A DNA stretch of 64,000 nucleotides from Bradyrhizobium sp. 199. GTDB lineage: Bacteria > Pseudomonadota > Alphaproteobacteria > Rhizobiales > Xanthobacteraceae. Below the pieces are notes generated by a model. The model did no database searches. It had not been told where the DNA came from and saw only the letters and a list, made by a program, of their open reading frames with translations. The stretch is from the NCBI RefSeq assembly GCF_023073355.1, contig NZ_JADPJI010000005.1, positions 372,001 to 436,000 of the forward strand, in the 5' to 3' direction. Position 1 is the stretch's first letter, and each line of letters begins with the position of its first letter. Both the position numbers and the translations under genes were made by a program. Of this stretch, positions 25,846 through 34,194 are shown piece after piece.

Positions 25846-28800
25846 ATGCCGCCAATGGCGCGAGAGGCTGCCGATGGATTGTGGTCGCGAGCCCGCGCGT
25901 TGGCGCCGGGGCTGTCGCGTCATGTCCGAAAAGCGGGCGTGCTGGCAGTCTGCCTGCTGGTCGGTCTCGGTGCGCCTGCCCGGGCGGCCGATCCTGTCAG
26001 GGGCGAGGCGAGTTTTTCGGCCGGCGGCGGCTTTGCCCGCCTCGTCATCAAGCTCGGCGAGGACGTTCCCTCCGAGGTGACGACTGCGGGCTCCATCCTC
26101 ATCATCCGCTTCGACCGGCCCGTCGACGTCCCTGTCGACCGCGTTCCGGAAGGCGCGCCCAATTACGTCAACTCCGCGCGCCGCGACCCCGATGGCGGCG
26201 CCATCCGCCTGTCGCTGGCACGGCGCGTCACCGTCAACACCATGAACGCCGGCGAGCGCACCTTCGTCGACCTCTTGCCCGAGGGCTGGAAGGGGCCGCC
26301 GCCGAGCCTGCCCATGGACGTGGTCAAGGAGCTCGCCGAGCGCGCCCGCGTGGCCGAGCGCGCGCTACGCGCCCAGCGCGCCGCGGCCGAGACCAAGAAG
26401 CGTCCGCAGATCCGCGTGCGTGCCTCGGTGCAGCCGACCTTCGTGCGCTTCGTGTTCGAGATGCCCGACGGTGTCGGCGTCTCCTCCGTGCTCAACGAAC
26501 GGAAGCTCACGCTCGCTTTCAACGCCAACCTTAATTTCGATCTGGCGGACGCGGTCGTCGCGGCGCCGCCGAACGTCGCCTCGATCAAGCAGAAGGCCGA
26601 CCTCGACCAGACCAATGTCGAGATCGCGCTGATCGGCGATTCCGACGTGCATTCGTTCCGCGACGAGAAGAATTACGTCGTCGACATCTCCTTCCAGCCC
26701 GACAAGGGCAAGACGGCAGCCGCGACTCCCGAGGCGGCGATCGCGCAGATGAAGCCTGCAGGGCACAGACCGGCGCCTGCGCCGGACAGGCCCGCGGCCG
26801 AGAAGCCGAAGGACGCCCATCGCGAGATCGCGCCGCCGACGTCGGAGACGATCGCGCGCGAAGCCAAAATCGGCGGCAAGCCCGAGCTGAAGCCGGAAGC
26901 GCCCGCCGCGATGCCGCCCGTTGAAGCTCCGAAACCGGCGCCGTCGACTGAGGCTGTGCACGCTCCGGAGGCGCCCAAGGAAGCTGCGGCGCCGCCTGTT
27001 GTCGAAGCCGCGCCAGCCAAGCCCTTGGCTGCCGAAGGGCCGAAAGAGCCCGCGAAGGAGCCGGTCAAGGAAGCCGCCAAGGCGGCGCCCGCCGAGGCCC
27101 CGGCCGCGCCGCAGCCGGCTGTCGCCAGCGTTGATGCGCGCCGCGACAGCGACGGCCTGCGCGTGACGTTCCCGATTCAGGTCGCAACGCCCGCGGCGGC
27201 GTTCCGTCGGGGCGATACGGTGTGGCTGGTGTTCGATACGCCGAAGCCGATCGATGTCGAGGCCATCCGCACCAAGGGCGGTGCGATGATCGGCGAGGTC
27301 GGCCGCATCCCGCTGGACAAGGGGCAGGCGCTGCGCATCCGTCTCACCCGCCCGCTGGTCTACTCGCTGGCGAGCGAAGAGGTCGGCAAGGAGACCAACT
27401 GGCTCTTGACGCTGGCCGACAAGATCCAGTCGACGCCGCTGCCGCTGATGATGTCGCGCAACATCACCGACCCCGCGCTCGCCAATATCGCGATCCCCTT
27501 CTCCAATCCGGGCGCGCTGCACAAGCTCACCGATCCCGACGCCGGGGACACGCTCTATGTCGTCACCGCGCAGCGGCCGGTGCGCGGCTTCATCAAGCGG
27601 CAGGACCTCGTTGATCTCTCGCTGCTGGAATCCGCGCACGGCATTGCGGTCCGGCCGAACTCGGATGAGATCGGCGTCGAGGTAGGCGCCGACAAGGTGA
27701 TCCTCGGCAAGAAGGGTGGATTGACGCTGTCACCGGTCGACATCTCGGCCGAGCGGGCGCCGACCGCGGTGCGCCCGGTCTTCAGCCCCGAAGGCTGGCG
27801 CAAGGGCCAGTCGGAAAACTTCATGGCGCGCCAGGCCGAACTGATGACGGCGATCTCGGCCGTCGAGCCGGCGCTCCGCTCGCTGCCGCGGCTCGAGCTT
27901 GCGCAGTTCTACATGTCGCGCGCGATGTATCACGAGGCCAAGGCCGTGACCGAGTTGATGTTGAGCGATCCGCTCAACAAGGAGGAGAGCGGTGCGCTGA
28001 TCATGCATGCCATCGCCAGCATCCTGATCGGCCGGCCGGCGCAGGGCCTGAAGGACCTCGCCAATCCCGTGATCGGCAACAGTCACGACTCCCAGCTCTG
28101 GAAGGCCCTCGCCTATGCGCGCCAGGGTAAGTGGGCCGACGCGCGCGAGAAGTTCAAGAATGTCGAATTCGCCATCGCCTCGCTGCCGCTCGACATCCAG
28201 CGCATCGTGACGATGGACGCGATGCGCGCGGCCCTCGAGGTGAAGGACTATGCCGGCGCGTCCAAGCGCCGCAGCGAACTCGAAGTGGTCGGTGTCCCGC
28301 CTGAGGCTGCGCCAGGCTTCGCCGTGCTGCGCGGCCGGCTCGCCGAGGCGCTCGGCCACGACAAGGACGCGCTCGACGACTACAAGCTCGCGGCCGCCTC
28401 AAGCGATCGGGCGGCTGCGGCCGAGGCCAAGCAGCTCGAGGTCGCGCTGCGGCAGAAGCGCGACGAGATCGGCAAGGAAGACGCGCTGCGCGAGCTCGAG
28501 ACCCTGTCCATGACCTGGCGCGGCGACTCGATCGAGGTCAAGACGCTCCAGATGCTGTCGCGGATGTTTGCCGAGAACGCGCGCTACCGCGATGCGCTCA
28601 CCGCGGCGCGCACCGCAACGAAGCTCCAGCCGAACGCCGAAGCCTCGCGTCAGGCGCAGGATCTCGCCTCCGATCTGTTCACGCAGATCTTCCTCGGACC
28701 GAAGGGTGACGAACTGCCGCCGGTCGAGGCGCTCGGGATGTTCTACGAATTCCGCGAGCTGACGCCGATCGGCCGCCGCGGCGACGAGCTGATCCGCCGG

Positions 28801-29562
28801 CTCGCCGACCGTCTCGCCTCGATCGATCTGCTCGACCAGGCCGCCGAGCTGTTGCAATACCAGGTCGATCACCGCCTCGAAGGCGCCGCCCGCGCCCAGG
28901 TCGCCGCGCGACTTTCCATGATCTACCTGGCGAACCGCAGACCGGATATGGCGATCACCGCGCTGCGCGCGAGCCGCATCAGTGACCTCTCCGGCGAGCT
29001 CAGGCAGCAGCGCCTGCTGCTGGAAGCGCGCGCGCAGAGCGACGTCGGCCGTCACGATCTCGCGCTCGACATCGTCTCCAACGTCTCCGGGCGCGAAGTG
29101 CTCCGCCTGCGCTCCGACATCTTCTGGGCGGCCCGGCGCTGGCGCGAATCCGCCGAGCAGATCGAACTCTATTACGGCGAGCGCTTCCGCGACTTCAAGC
29201 CGCTCAACACGGTGGAGAAGAGCGACATCATCCGCGCCGCCGTCGGCTATGCGCTCGCCGACGACTCGATTGGCCTGTCGCGCTTTCGCGAGAAATACGC
29301 GCCGCTGATGAGCGAGAGCGCCGACCGTCTCGCCTTCGACATCGCCAGCAAGCCGGCCGGGGCCTCCAGCGCCGAATTCGCCGAGATCGCCAAGCTCGCC
29401 GCCAGCGTCGATACGCTCGACGGCTTCCTGCGCGAGATGAAGCAGCGCTTCCCCGACGCCACCGCCCGCGCGCCGGGCTCGCCGCAGGCCAAGGAACAGA
29501 GCGACCACACCGGTTCGCTGCCGACGATTCCCGTCGTGCGGCAGATCAAGATGGCGCGGTAG
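25846..29562 (+). CDS. Large exported TPR protein with AMIN-like domains, flagellar-cluster associated
   Basis: The 1238-residue protein has a signal peptide (GVLAVCLLVGLGAPARAAD, about residues 31-49). Residues 55-140 and about 430-525 form two beta-rich units (FARLVIKLGEDVPSE...FVDLLPEGW and VWLVFDTPKPIDVE...TNWLLTLAD) with the look of AMIN-type envelope domains. Between them is a Pro/Ala/Lys/Glu-rich linker of about 130 residues. From residue 680 to the end it is helical with degenerate TPR units, for example LARFYM-like LELAQFYMSRAMYHEAKAV and YRDALTAARTATKLQP. It would act in the periplasm. I do not recognise an established function; motility is inferred from its place and promoter box. 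Confidence 0.75.
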   Translation: MPPMAREAADGLWSRARALAPGLSRHVRKAGVLAVCLLVGLGAPARAADPVRGEASFSAGGGFARLVIKLGEDVPSEVTTAGSILIIRFDRPVDVPVDRVPEGAPNYVNSARRDPDGGAIRLSLARRVTVNTMNAGERTFVDLLPEGWKGPPPSLPMDVVKELAERARVAERALRAQRAAAETKKRPQIRVRASVQPTFVRFVFEMPDGVGVSSVLNERKLTLAFNANLNFDLADAVVAAPPNVASIKQKADLDQTNVEIALIGDSDVHSFRDEKNYVVDISFQPDKGKTAAATPEAAIAQMKPAGHRPAPAPDRPAAEKPKDAHREIAPPTSETIAREAKIGGKPELKPEAPAAMPPVEAPKPAPSTEAVHAPEAPKEAAAPPVVEAAPAKPLAAEGPKEPAKEPVKEAAKAAPAEAPAAPQPAVASVDARRDSDGLRVTFPIQVATPAAAFRRGDTVWLVFDTPKPIDVEAIRTKGGAMIGEVGRIPLDKGQALRIRLTRPLVYSLASEEVGKETNWLLTLADKIQSTPLPLMMSRNITDPALANIAIPFSNPGALHKLTDPDAGDTLYVVTAQRPVRGFIKRQDLVDLSLLESAHGIAVRPNSDEIGVEVGADKVILGKKGGLTLSPVDISAERAPTAVRPVFSPEGWRKGQSENFMARQAELMTAISAVEPALRSLPRLELAQFYMSRAMYHEAKAVTELMLSDPLNKEESGALIMHAIASILIGRPAQGLKDLANPVIGNSHDSQLWKALAYARQGKWADAREKFKNVEFAIASLPLDIQRIVTMDAMRAALEVKDYAGASKRRSELEVVGVPPEAAPGFAVLRGRLAEALGHDKDALDDYKLAAASSDRAAAAEAKQLEVALRQKRDEIGKEDALRELETLSMTWRGDSIEVKTLQMLSRMFAENARYRDALTAARTATKLQPNAEASRQAQDLASDLFTQIFLGPKGDELPPVEALGMFYEFRELTPIGRRGDELIRRLADRLASIDLLDQAAELLQYQVDHRLEGAARAQVAARLSMIYLANRRPDMAITALRASRISDLSGELRQQRLLLEARAQSDVGRHDLALDIVSNVSGREVLRLRSDIFWAARRWRESAEQIELYYGERFRDFKPLNTVEKSDIIRAAVGYALADDSIGLSRFREKYAPLMSESADRLAFDIASKPAGASSAEFAEIAKLAASVDTLDGFLREMKQRFPDATARAPGSPQAKEQSDHTGSLPTIPVVRQIKMAR

Positions 29563-29589
29563 ACTGCCGCGCGAAGCGCGGCCCAGGAC

Positions 29590-29695
29590 GACGCCAGATC
29601 CTCCGCCATTACGAGCGCCGCGAATGCTTCGTCGCATCAGCGCAAAAATTGCTTTGCAATTTTTGTCGCGAGTTCCTCGCAATGACGGGGAGGAG
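29590..29695. repeat. Rearranged REP-like repeat between the TPR gene and fliP
   Basis: The stretch contains GCAAAAATTGC / GCAATTTTTGTC inverted arms and ends GTTCCTCGCAATGACGGGGAGG, the same terminal word (CGCAATGACGG) as repeats at 18663 and 38020. It separates two convergent transcripts and may also end them. Confidence 0.55.
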
Positions 29696-29747
29696 GCTAT
29701 CCGCGAGAGCGGAGAGGATGTGCCGGCGGGGTGTCGCCGAGCCGGCC

Positions 29748-30506
29748 TCAGCCCCCGTAGCTCTGCACCAGGCTTCCTGCCACCAGCGACCAGCCGTCGA
29801 CCAGGACGAAGAAGATCAGCTTGAACGGCAGCGAGATCGTTGCCGGGGGCAGCATCATCATGCCCATCGACATCAGCACGGAGGCGACGACGAGGTCGAT
29901 GATCAGGAACGGCAGGAACAACAGGAATCCGATCTCGAAGGCGCGCTTCAGCTCGGAGATCATGAAGGCGGGGACGAGGATGCGAAGTGCGAGGTCGTCG
30001 GGGGTGGCCGGCAGCGGTTCGCCCGAGAGATCCAGGAACAGCTTGAGGTCTTTCTCGCGCACGTTCTTCTGCATGAAGCCGCGCAAGGGCACCGAGGCGC
30101 GCTGGAGCGCATCCTCGACGCCGATCTGGTTGGCGACGAGCGGGCGGATGCCGTCGTCGTAGGATTTCTGCAGCACCGGTCCCATCACGAAGAAGGTGAG
30201 GAACATCGCGAGCGCGATGATCACCGAGTTCGGCGGCGCGGTCGCCGTGCCCATCGCGGTGCGCAGCAGCGACAGCACGACCACGATGCGCGTGAACGAC
30301 GTCATCATGATCAGGATCGACGGCGCGATGGACAGCACGGTGAGCAGCGCGATGAGCTGGATCGCGCGCTCGGTGACGCCACCACCGCCGGCGCCACCGC
30401 CGAGATTGATGCTGATGTCCTGCGCATGCGCAAGGCCTGCGAGCGAAGTCGCACCGAACAGGACAGAAAGGAAAAGAACTCTACGCGGGAGGGACGGCAG
30501 TCTCAC
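29748..30506 (-). CDS. fliP: Flagellar export gate protein FliP
   Basis: The 252-residue protein has a cleavable signal (LFLSVLFGATSLAGLAHAQ), then the FliP membrane core: SFTRIVVVLSLLRTAMG, PPNSVIIALAMFLTFFVMGP, the periplasmic loop, and C-terminal ELKRAFEIGFLLFLPFLIIDLVVASVLMSMGM (split by the usual ML-PP motif). FliP forms the core of the export channel with FliQ and FliR, both encoded about 3 kb away. The start is GTG 30506, overlapping the fliO stop in GTGA. Confidence 0.96.
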   Translation of the reverse strand: MRLPSLPRRVLFLSVLFGATSLAGLAHAQDISINLGGGAGGGGVTERAIQLIALLTVLSIAPSILIMMTSFTRIVVVLSLLRTAMGTATAPPNSVIIALAMFLTFFVMGPVLQKSYDDGIRPLVANQIGVEDALQRASVPLRGFMQKNVREKDLKLFLDLSGEPLPATPDDLALRILVPAFMISELKRAFEIGFLLFLPFLIIDLVVASVLMSMGMMMLPPATISLPFKLIFFVLVDGWSLVAGSLVQSYGG

Positions 30507-31471
30507 GAAGACGGCTTCGGACGGCCGAGCAGCGAGGCCATCTCGTCTTCGAGGTTTTCAAAGCTGGTCTTTTCCGTGGCCGGCTTCGGCGGCGGGGGCG
30601 CCGCCGGCTCGCTGCGAGCCGCCCGCGGGGGAGCGGCCGGCGGCTCAGGTGCGACGGGAGGCGCGACCGTTTCGCCGGCGGGGCGGCGCAACGCAGCCTC
30701 GAGCCGCTGTGCCATTTCGGCGAGATTCTGCTCGGCGCTCGACGGGCTCGCGGCGGGCGCCGGCGGTGGAACGGGCGGTGCCGGCGGCATGGGCGGAGGA
30801 GGCGGCGGTGCAGGGACACGTTCGGCGCGCGGCGGCGGCATCTTCATCGGCTCGCTCTGGCGCGGCGGACGCGGCATCAGTGGCGACTCGCTGCGCGGAG
30901 CGCGCGGCGGCAGCGGCTCGGGCCGCGGTTCGCGCTCGGGACGGGGCGCGACCGGCTCCGGCGGAAAGCCGCCCATCGGCGGTTCGCTGCGGCGCTCGGC
31001 CAGCGCGGGAGCGGGCCGGCGCATCTCGTCGGCGAAGGACGGGCGCGCGGACCGCGGCGGCGGCTCGGGCATTTGCGGCTCGGGATGGTCGAGCAGTTCG
31101 GGCCGCGGCGCTTCGTCGGCCCAGCCGCCGGCATCAGGCATGGGGGCAAGGCGCGGCGGCTCGGCGGCGTTGGGACGCTGGGGGAGCTGGTCGCGGCCAT
31201 GCGCGGCGCGAACAATGTTGGGCTCGACGACGATGTCGGTGGGGCCGCCGATCATCAGCAGGTGCTCGACATTGTCACGCCGGACCAGCACCAGGCGGCG
31301 GCGTCCGTCGACGGCGGCAGCATCGATCACGGCGAGCCGGGGCATCCTGCCGCGCTGGGTGTTGGCGCCGAGCCGGCTGCTGGCGAATCGGCGAACCAGC
31401 CAAGCAGCGACACCGATCAACGCCAGAACGACGATGAACGCGACGATGAAGGTGATAGGGCTGCCTTGCAT
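30503..31471 (-). CDS. fliO: FliO-like flagellar export assembly protein with long proline-rich tail
   Basis: The 322-residue protein begins with one membrane segment (ITFIVAFIVVLALIGVAAWLV) and a short FliO-like cytoplasmic domain with LAVIDAAAVDGRRRLVLVRRDNVEHLLMIGG cut near residue 70, as expected for the FliP-assembly scaffold. The remaining 230 residues are very rich in proline, arginine and glutamate, then end with a helix NLEDEMASLLGR. Usual FliO is about 100-140 residues. ATG 31471 follows GGGGA. It overlaps fliP, so export-gate genes are coupled. Confidence 0.85.
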   Translation of the reverse strand: MQGSPITFIVAFIVVLALIGVAAWLVRRFASSRLGANTQRGRMPRLAVIDAAAVDGRRRLVLVRRDNVEHLLMIGGPTDIVVEPNIVRAAHGRDQLPQRPNAAEPPRLAPMPDAGGWADEAPRPELLDHPEPQMPEPPPRSARPSFADEMRRPAPALAERRSEPPMGGFPPEPVAPRPEREPRPEPLPPRAPRSESPLMPRPPRQSEPMKMPPPRAERVPAPPPPPPMPPAPPVPPPAPAASPSSAEQNLAEMAQRLEAALRRPAGETVAPPVAPEPPAAPPRAARSEPAAPPPPKPATEKTSFENLEDEMASLLGRPKPSS

Positions 31472-31822
31472 ACTTGTCCCCGACAAATGGCGCTTTTCTC
31501 GTGCCCATGGTCAGATGTGCCAACCACCGGCCTACGATGCCCCAAACTTCGATTTCTTAACGTCCCACGGCAAGTTTTGCCGTCCCCAGCTCTTAATAAC
31601 CTATGAATCGCTCGATCCAAAACGACTTCTTGGCCTGTGCACGCGCCGCCAAACGGTTGGGTTAATGCCACTTTTGGAGGCGTAGAATCACGGGGCGCAA
31701 AATCGTGTCCCGCGCGGGGACATGTGTCGGGAACGTTCTTAACCAGCTGTTAACCATACACGCGGCAAATTCTGCCTAGCTTCGGACCCCAAGGTCCGCA
31801 AGAGGCGGAAGGAGCCGCGACG
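31472..31822. promoter_or_regulatory. fliO / flgB divergent regulatory region with CtrA box and palindromes
   Basis: The 351-base gap holds three notable sites: a perfect 7-3-7 palindrome ACGGCAAGTTTTGCCGT at 31567-31583 nearer fliO, a perfect CtrA-type box TTAACCAGCTGTTAACC at 31739-31755, and CGGCAAATTCTGCCT at 31763-31777 just upstream of flgB. The right CtrA half-site could act as the -35 of flgB, 17 bases from TGCCTA. The rest contains no gene. Confidence 0.62.
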
Positions 31823-32227
31823 ATGTCCATCAACGACCTCCCTGTGCTGTCGGCGCTTCGCACCAAGATGCAATGGCACCAGGAACGCCAGCGCGTCCTG
31901 TCCGAAAACGTCTCCAATTCCGACACGCCCAAATTCCGGCCGCGCGACCTGGTCGAGCCGAAACTCGACAAAGCCGGGGCCGTCACGGGCTCGATGGGGC
32001 CCCTGGCGCTCGCCCGCACCAGCGGGTCTCACATGACGCCATCGGGCGCGGCTTCCGGTTTCGACCAGAACAAGAATGCGGGTTTCGAGACCCGCCCCGC
32101 GGGCAATGCCGTCAATCTCGAAGAAGAGATGATGAAGGCCGCCAGCAACCAGATGGATTACGCGGCGGCGACCTCGCTCTATTCGAAGAGCCTGCATCTG
32201 CTCAAGACCGCGATCGGCAAGGGCTAG
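31823..32227 (+). CDS. flgB: Flagellar proximal rod protein FlgB
   Basis: The 134-residue protein shows the rod-family N-terminus LSALRTKMQWHQERQRVLSENVSNSDTPKFRPRDL and the C-terminal LEEEMMKAASNQMDYAAATSLYSKSLHLLKTAI. It is one of the first rod subunits exported. It heads flgB-flgC-fliE-fliQ-fliR-flhB and lies 67 bases after a CtrA-type box. Confidence 0.96.
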   Translation: MSINDLPVLSALRTKMQWHQERQRVLSENVSNSDTPKFRPRDLVEPKLDKAGAVTGSMGPLALARTSGSHMTPSGAASGFDQNKNAGFETRPAGNAVNLEEEMMKAASNQMDYAAATSLYSKSLHLLKTAIGKG

Positions 32228-32267
32228 AGCATGATCCGGGAACAAAAAGAGCTAGAGGAGGCGCATC

Positions 32268-32693
32268 ATGGCCAATGACAGCAGCGACTTTGCCCGCTCG
32301 ATGGCGATCGCGACCTCCGGTCTGCGGGCGCAAGCCGGCCGCATGCGGGTGATTTCGGAAAACATCGCGAACGCCGATTCGACCGCGCAGACATCAGGCG
32401 GCGATCCCTACCGCCGCAAGGTTCCGACCTTCTCCTCCGCGCTCGACCGCACGCTAGACGCGCAGGTCGTCACGCTCGGCAAGATCAAGCCCGACCAGTC
32501 CAACTTCCGCGTCAAATACGAGCCGAACAATCCGGTCGCGGACGCCAGCGGCAACGTCAAATATCCCAACGTGAACTCGGTGGTCGAGATGACCGACATG
32601 CGCGACGCGCAGCGGTCCTACGAGGCCAATCTCAACATCATCAGTGCGACGCGCCGGATGATCCAGCGCACGCTCGACATTCTCAAGAGCTGA
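32268..32693 (+). CDS. flgC: Flagellar proximal rod protein FlgC
   Basis: The 141-residue protein has MAIATSGLRAQAGRMRVISENIANADSTAQTSGGDPYRRK, the internal NPVADASGNVKYPNVNSVVEMTDMRDAQRSYEANLNIISATRRMI and the usual FlgC length. It is a rod subunit exported through the type III gate. AGGAGG eight bases upstream is a strong ribosome site. The 40-base gap to flgB contains a short relic of a GCATGATCCGG repeat end. Confidence 0.96.
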   Translation: MANDSSDFARSMAIATSGLRAQAGRMRVISENIANADSTAQTSGGDPYRRKVPTFSSALDRTLDAQVVTLGKIKPDQSNFRVKYEPNNPVADASGNVKYPNVNSVVEMTDMRDAQRSYEANLNIISATRRMIQRTLDILKS

Positions 32694-32709
32694 ACAGGAC
32701 AATTGAGCC

Positions 32710-33018
32710 ATGGCATCACCGACAATCGCAGCCAATGCTTATGCCAACCTTGCCCGGGTGTTGGAGAACAGCGGTGCCGGCAAAGGCACCGAGGCCAGCG
32801 GGCAATCCTTTGCTTCGCTGCTGAAGGACGCCGTCGGCAGCGTCATGGAGTCCGGCCGCAAGTCGGATGCGCAGACCGTCGCGATGGCCGCCGGCAAGGC
32901 CAACGTGATGGACGTGGTGACGGCGGTCGCCGACACCGACGTCGCGGTGTCCACGCTGGTGTCAGTCCGCGACCGCGTGATCGCGGCGTATGAGGACATC
33001 ATGAAGATGCCGATCTGA
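32710..33018 (+). CDS. fliE: Flagellar hook-basal body protein FliE
   Basis: The 102-residue protein has the FliE C-terminus: MAAGKANVMDVVTAVADTDVAVSTLVSVRDRVIAAYEDIMKMPI. FliE is the junction between the MS-ring and the rod. The N-terminal half is more variable, with GQSFASLLKDAV as the recognisable element. It follows flgC by 16 bases. A REP-type palindrome separates it from fliQ in the same operon. Confidence 0.94.
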   Translation: MASPTIAANAYANLARVLENSGAGKGTEASGQSFASLLKDAVGSVMESGRKSDAQTVAMAAGKANVMDVVTAVADTDVAVSTLVSVRDRVIAAYEDIMKMPI

Positions 33019-33026
33019 TCGATCCT

Positions 33027-33110
33027 GTCATTCCGGGGCGGTGCCAAGCACCGAACCCGGAATCTCGAGATTCCGGGTTCTCGCTTCGCGAGCCCCCGAA
33101 TGACCGAAAT
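33027..33110. repeat. Palindromic repeat inside the flgB-flhB operon
   Basis: A perfect 28-bp palindrome at 33053-33080 (arms GAACCCGGAATCTC and its inverse, no loop) lies within longer imperfect ends (GTCATTCCGGGG at the left, CCCCCGAATGACC at the right). This is a REP-like element that sits between fliE and fliQ. Confidence 0.78.
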
Positions 33111-33132
33111 TCCTGGAAGTGAGAATTCGCAA

Positions 33133-33396
33133 ATGACCGGCCCCGAAACCCTCGACGTTGCGCGCGATGCGATCTGGACCATCGTGATCGTGTCCTCACC
33201 CCTGATGGTGGTCGGTCTGGTCGTCGGCGTCGTCGTGTCGCTGTTCCAGGCGCTGACGCAGATCCAGGAACAGACGCTGATCTACGTGCCGAAGATCCTG
33301 GCCATCTTTGCCACGATGCTGCTGGCGCTGCCGTTCATGGCCGACGCGCTTCATTCCCATATGCTGCGGATCTCGTCGCGAATCATCGGCGGCTGA
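33133..33396 (+). CDS. fliQ: Flagellar export gate protein FliQ
   Basis: The 87-residue, two-helix membrane protein begins MTGPETLDVARDAIWTIV and contains the conserved LFQALTQIQEQTLIYVPKI hairpin loop. FliQ packs around FliP-FliR in the export gate. I choose ATG 33133 because the upstream ATG at 33100 starts inside the repeat and adds residues absent from the family. Confidence 0.95.
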   Translation: MTGPETLDVARDAIWTIVIVSSPLMVVGLVVGVVVSLFQALTQIQEQTLIYVPKILAIFATMLLALPFMADALHSHMLRISSRIIGG

Positions 33397-33413
33397 GGCA
33401 AGATGCGTCGATT

Positions 33414-34184
33414 ATGCGCATCGACGTCTCGCTGCTGCCGGCGCTCGCCGCTTCCTTCATGCTCGCCTTTGCCCGGGTCGGCGCGATGGTGATGCTGCTG
33501 CCTGGGCTGGGCGAGACCAATATTCCGACGCGGATCAAGCTGTCGATCGCGCTGCTGCTCACCCTGATCATCCTGCCGCTGCACCGCAACGCCTACCAGG
33601 TCGACATGGGCTCGCTCGCGCCGCTGCTGGTCCTCATGCTGCATGAGATCGCGATCGGCATCGTGCTGGGAGCGACCGCGCGCGTGACGCTGTCGGCGCT
33701 GCAGGTCGCGGGCTCGGTGATCGCGCAGCAGATGGGACTCGGTTTCGTCACCTCGGTCGATCCGACGCAGGGGCAGCAGGGCGTGCTGGTCGGCAACTTC
33801 CTGACCATGCTGGGGGTGACGCTGCTGTTTGCCACCGACAGCCATCACCTGGTGATCGCCGCGCTGAACGACAGCTACAGGATCTTCTCGCCGGGGGAGA
33901 CCGTGTCGAGCGGCGACGTCGCCTCGCTCGCGACGCGCGCCTTTGCCGCCGCGTTCCGCCTGGGCTTGCAACTCTCGGGGCCGTTCCTGGTGTTCGGCCT
34001 GGTCTTCAACATCGGGCTCGGCGTGCTGGCGCGCCTGATGCCGCAGATGCAGGTCTATTTCGTCGGTGTTCCGCTCTCGATCTTCGCGGGCTTCCTGGTG
34101 CTCGCGGTGGTGCTGACGGCGATGATGGGCACGTATCTGGATTACTTCATCGGTGTCATGCACCAATTGATGCCGCTCAGGTAA
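33414..34184 (+). CDS. fliR: Flagellar export gate protein FliR
   Basis: The 256-residue membrane protein has the FliR pattern: LAASFMLAFARVGAMVMLLPGLGETNIPTRIKLSIALLLTL (split), LMLHEIAIGIVLGATARVTLSALQVAGSVIAQQMGLGF, and C-terminal PQMQVYFVGVPLSIFAGFLVLAVVL. It completes the FliP-FliQ-FliR channel. It lies 17 bases after fliQ and 10 before flhB. Confidence 0.96.
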   Translation: MRIDVSLLPALAASFMLAFARVGAMVMLLPGLGETNIPTRIKLSIALLLTLIILPLHRNAYQVDMGSLAPLLVLMLHEIAIGIVLGATARVTLSALQVAGSVIAQQMGLGFVTSVDPTQGQQGVLVGNFLTMLGVTLLFATDSHHLVIAALNDSYRIFSPGETVSSGDVASLATRAFAAAFRLGLQLSGPFLVFGLVFNIGLGVLARLMPQMQVYFVGVPLSIFAGFLVLAVVLTAMMGTYLDYFIGVMHQLMPLR

Positions 34185-34194
34185 CGAGGGATCG

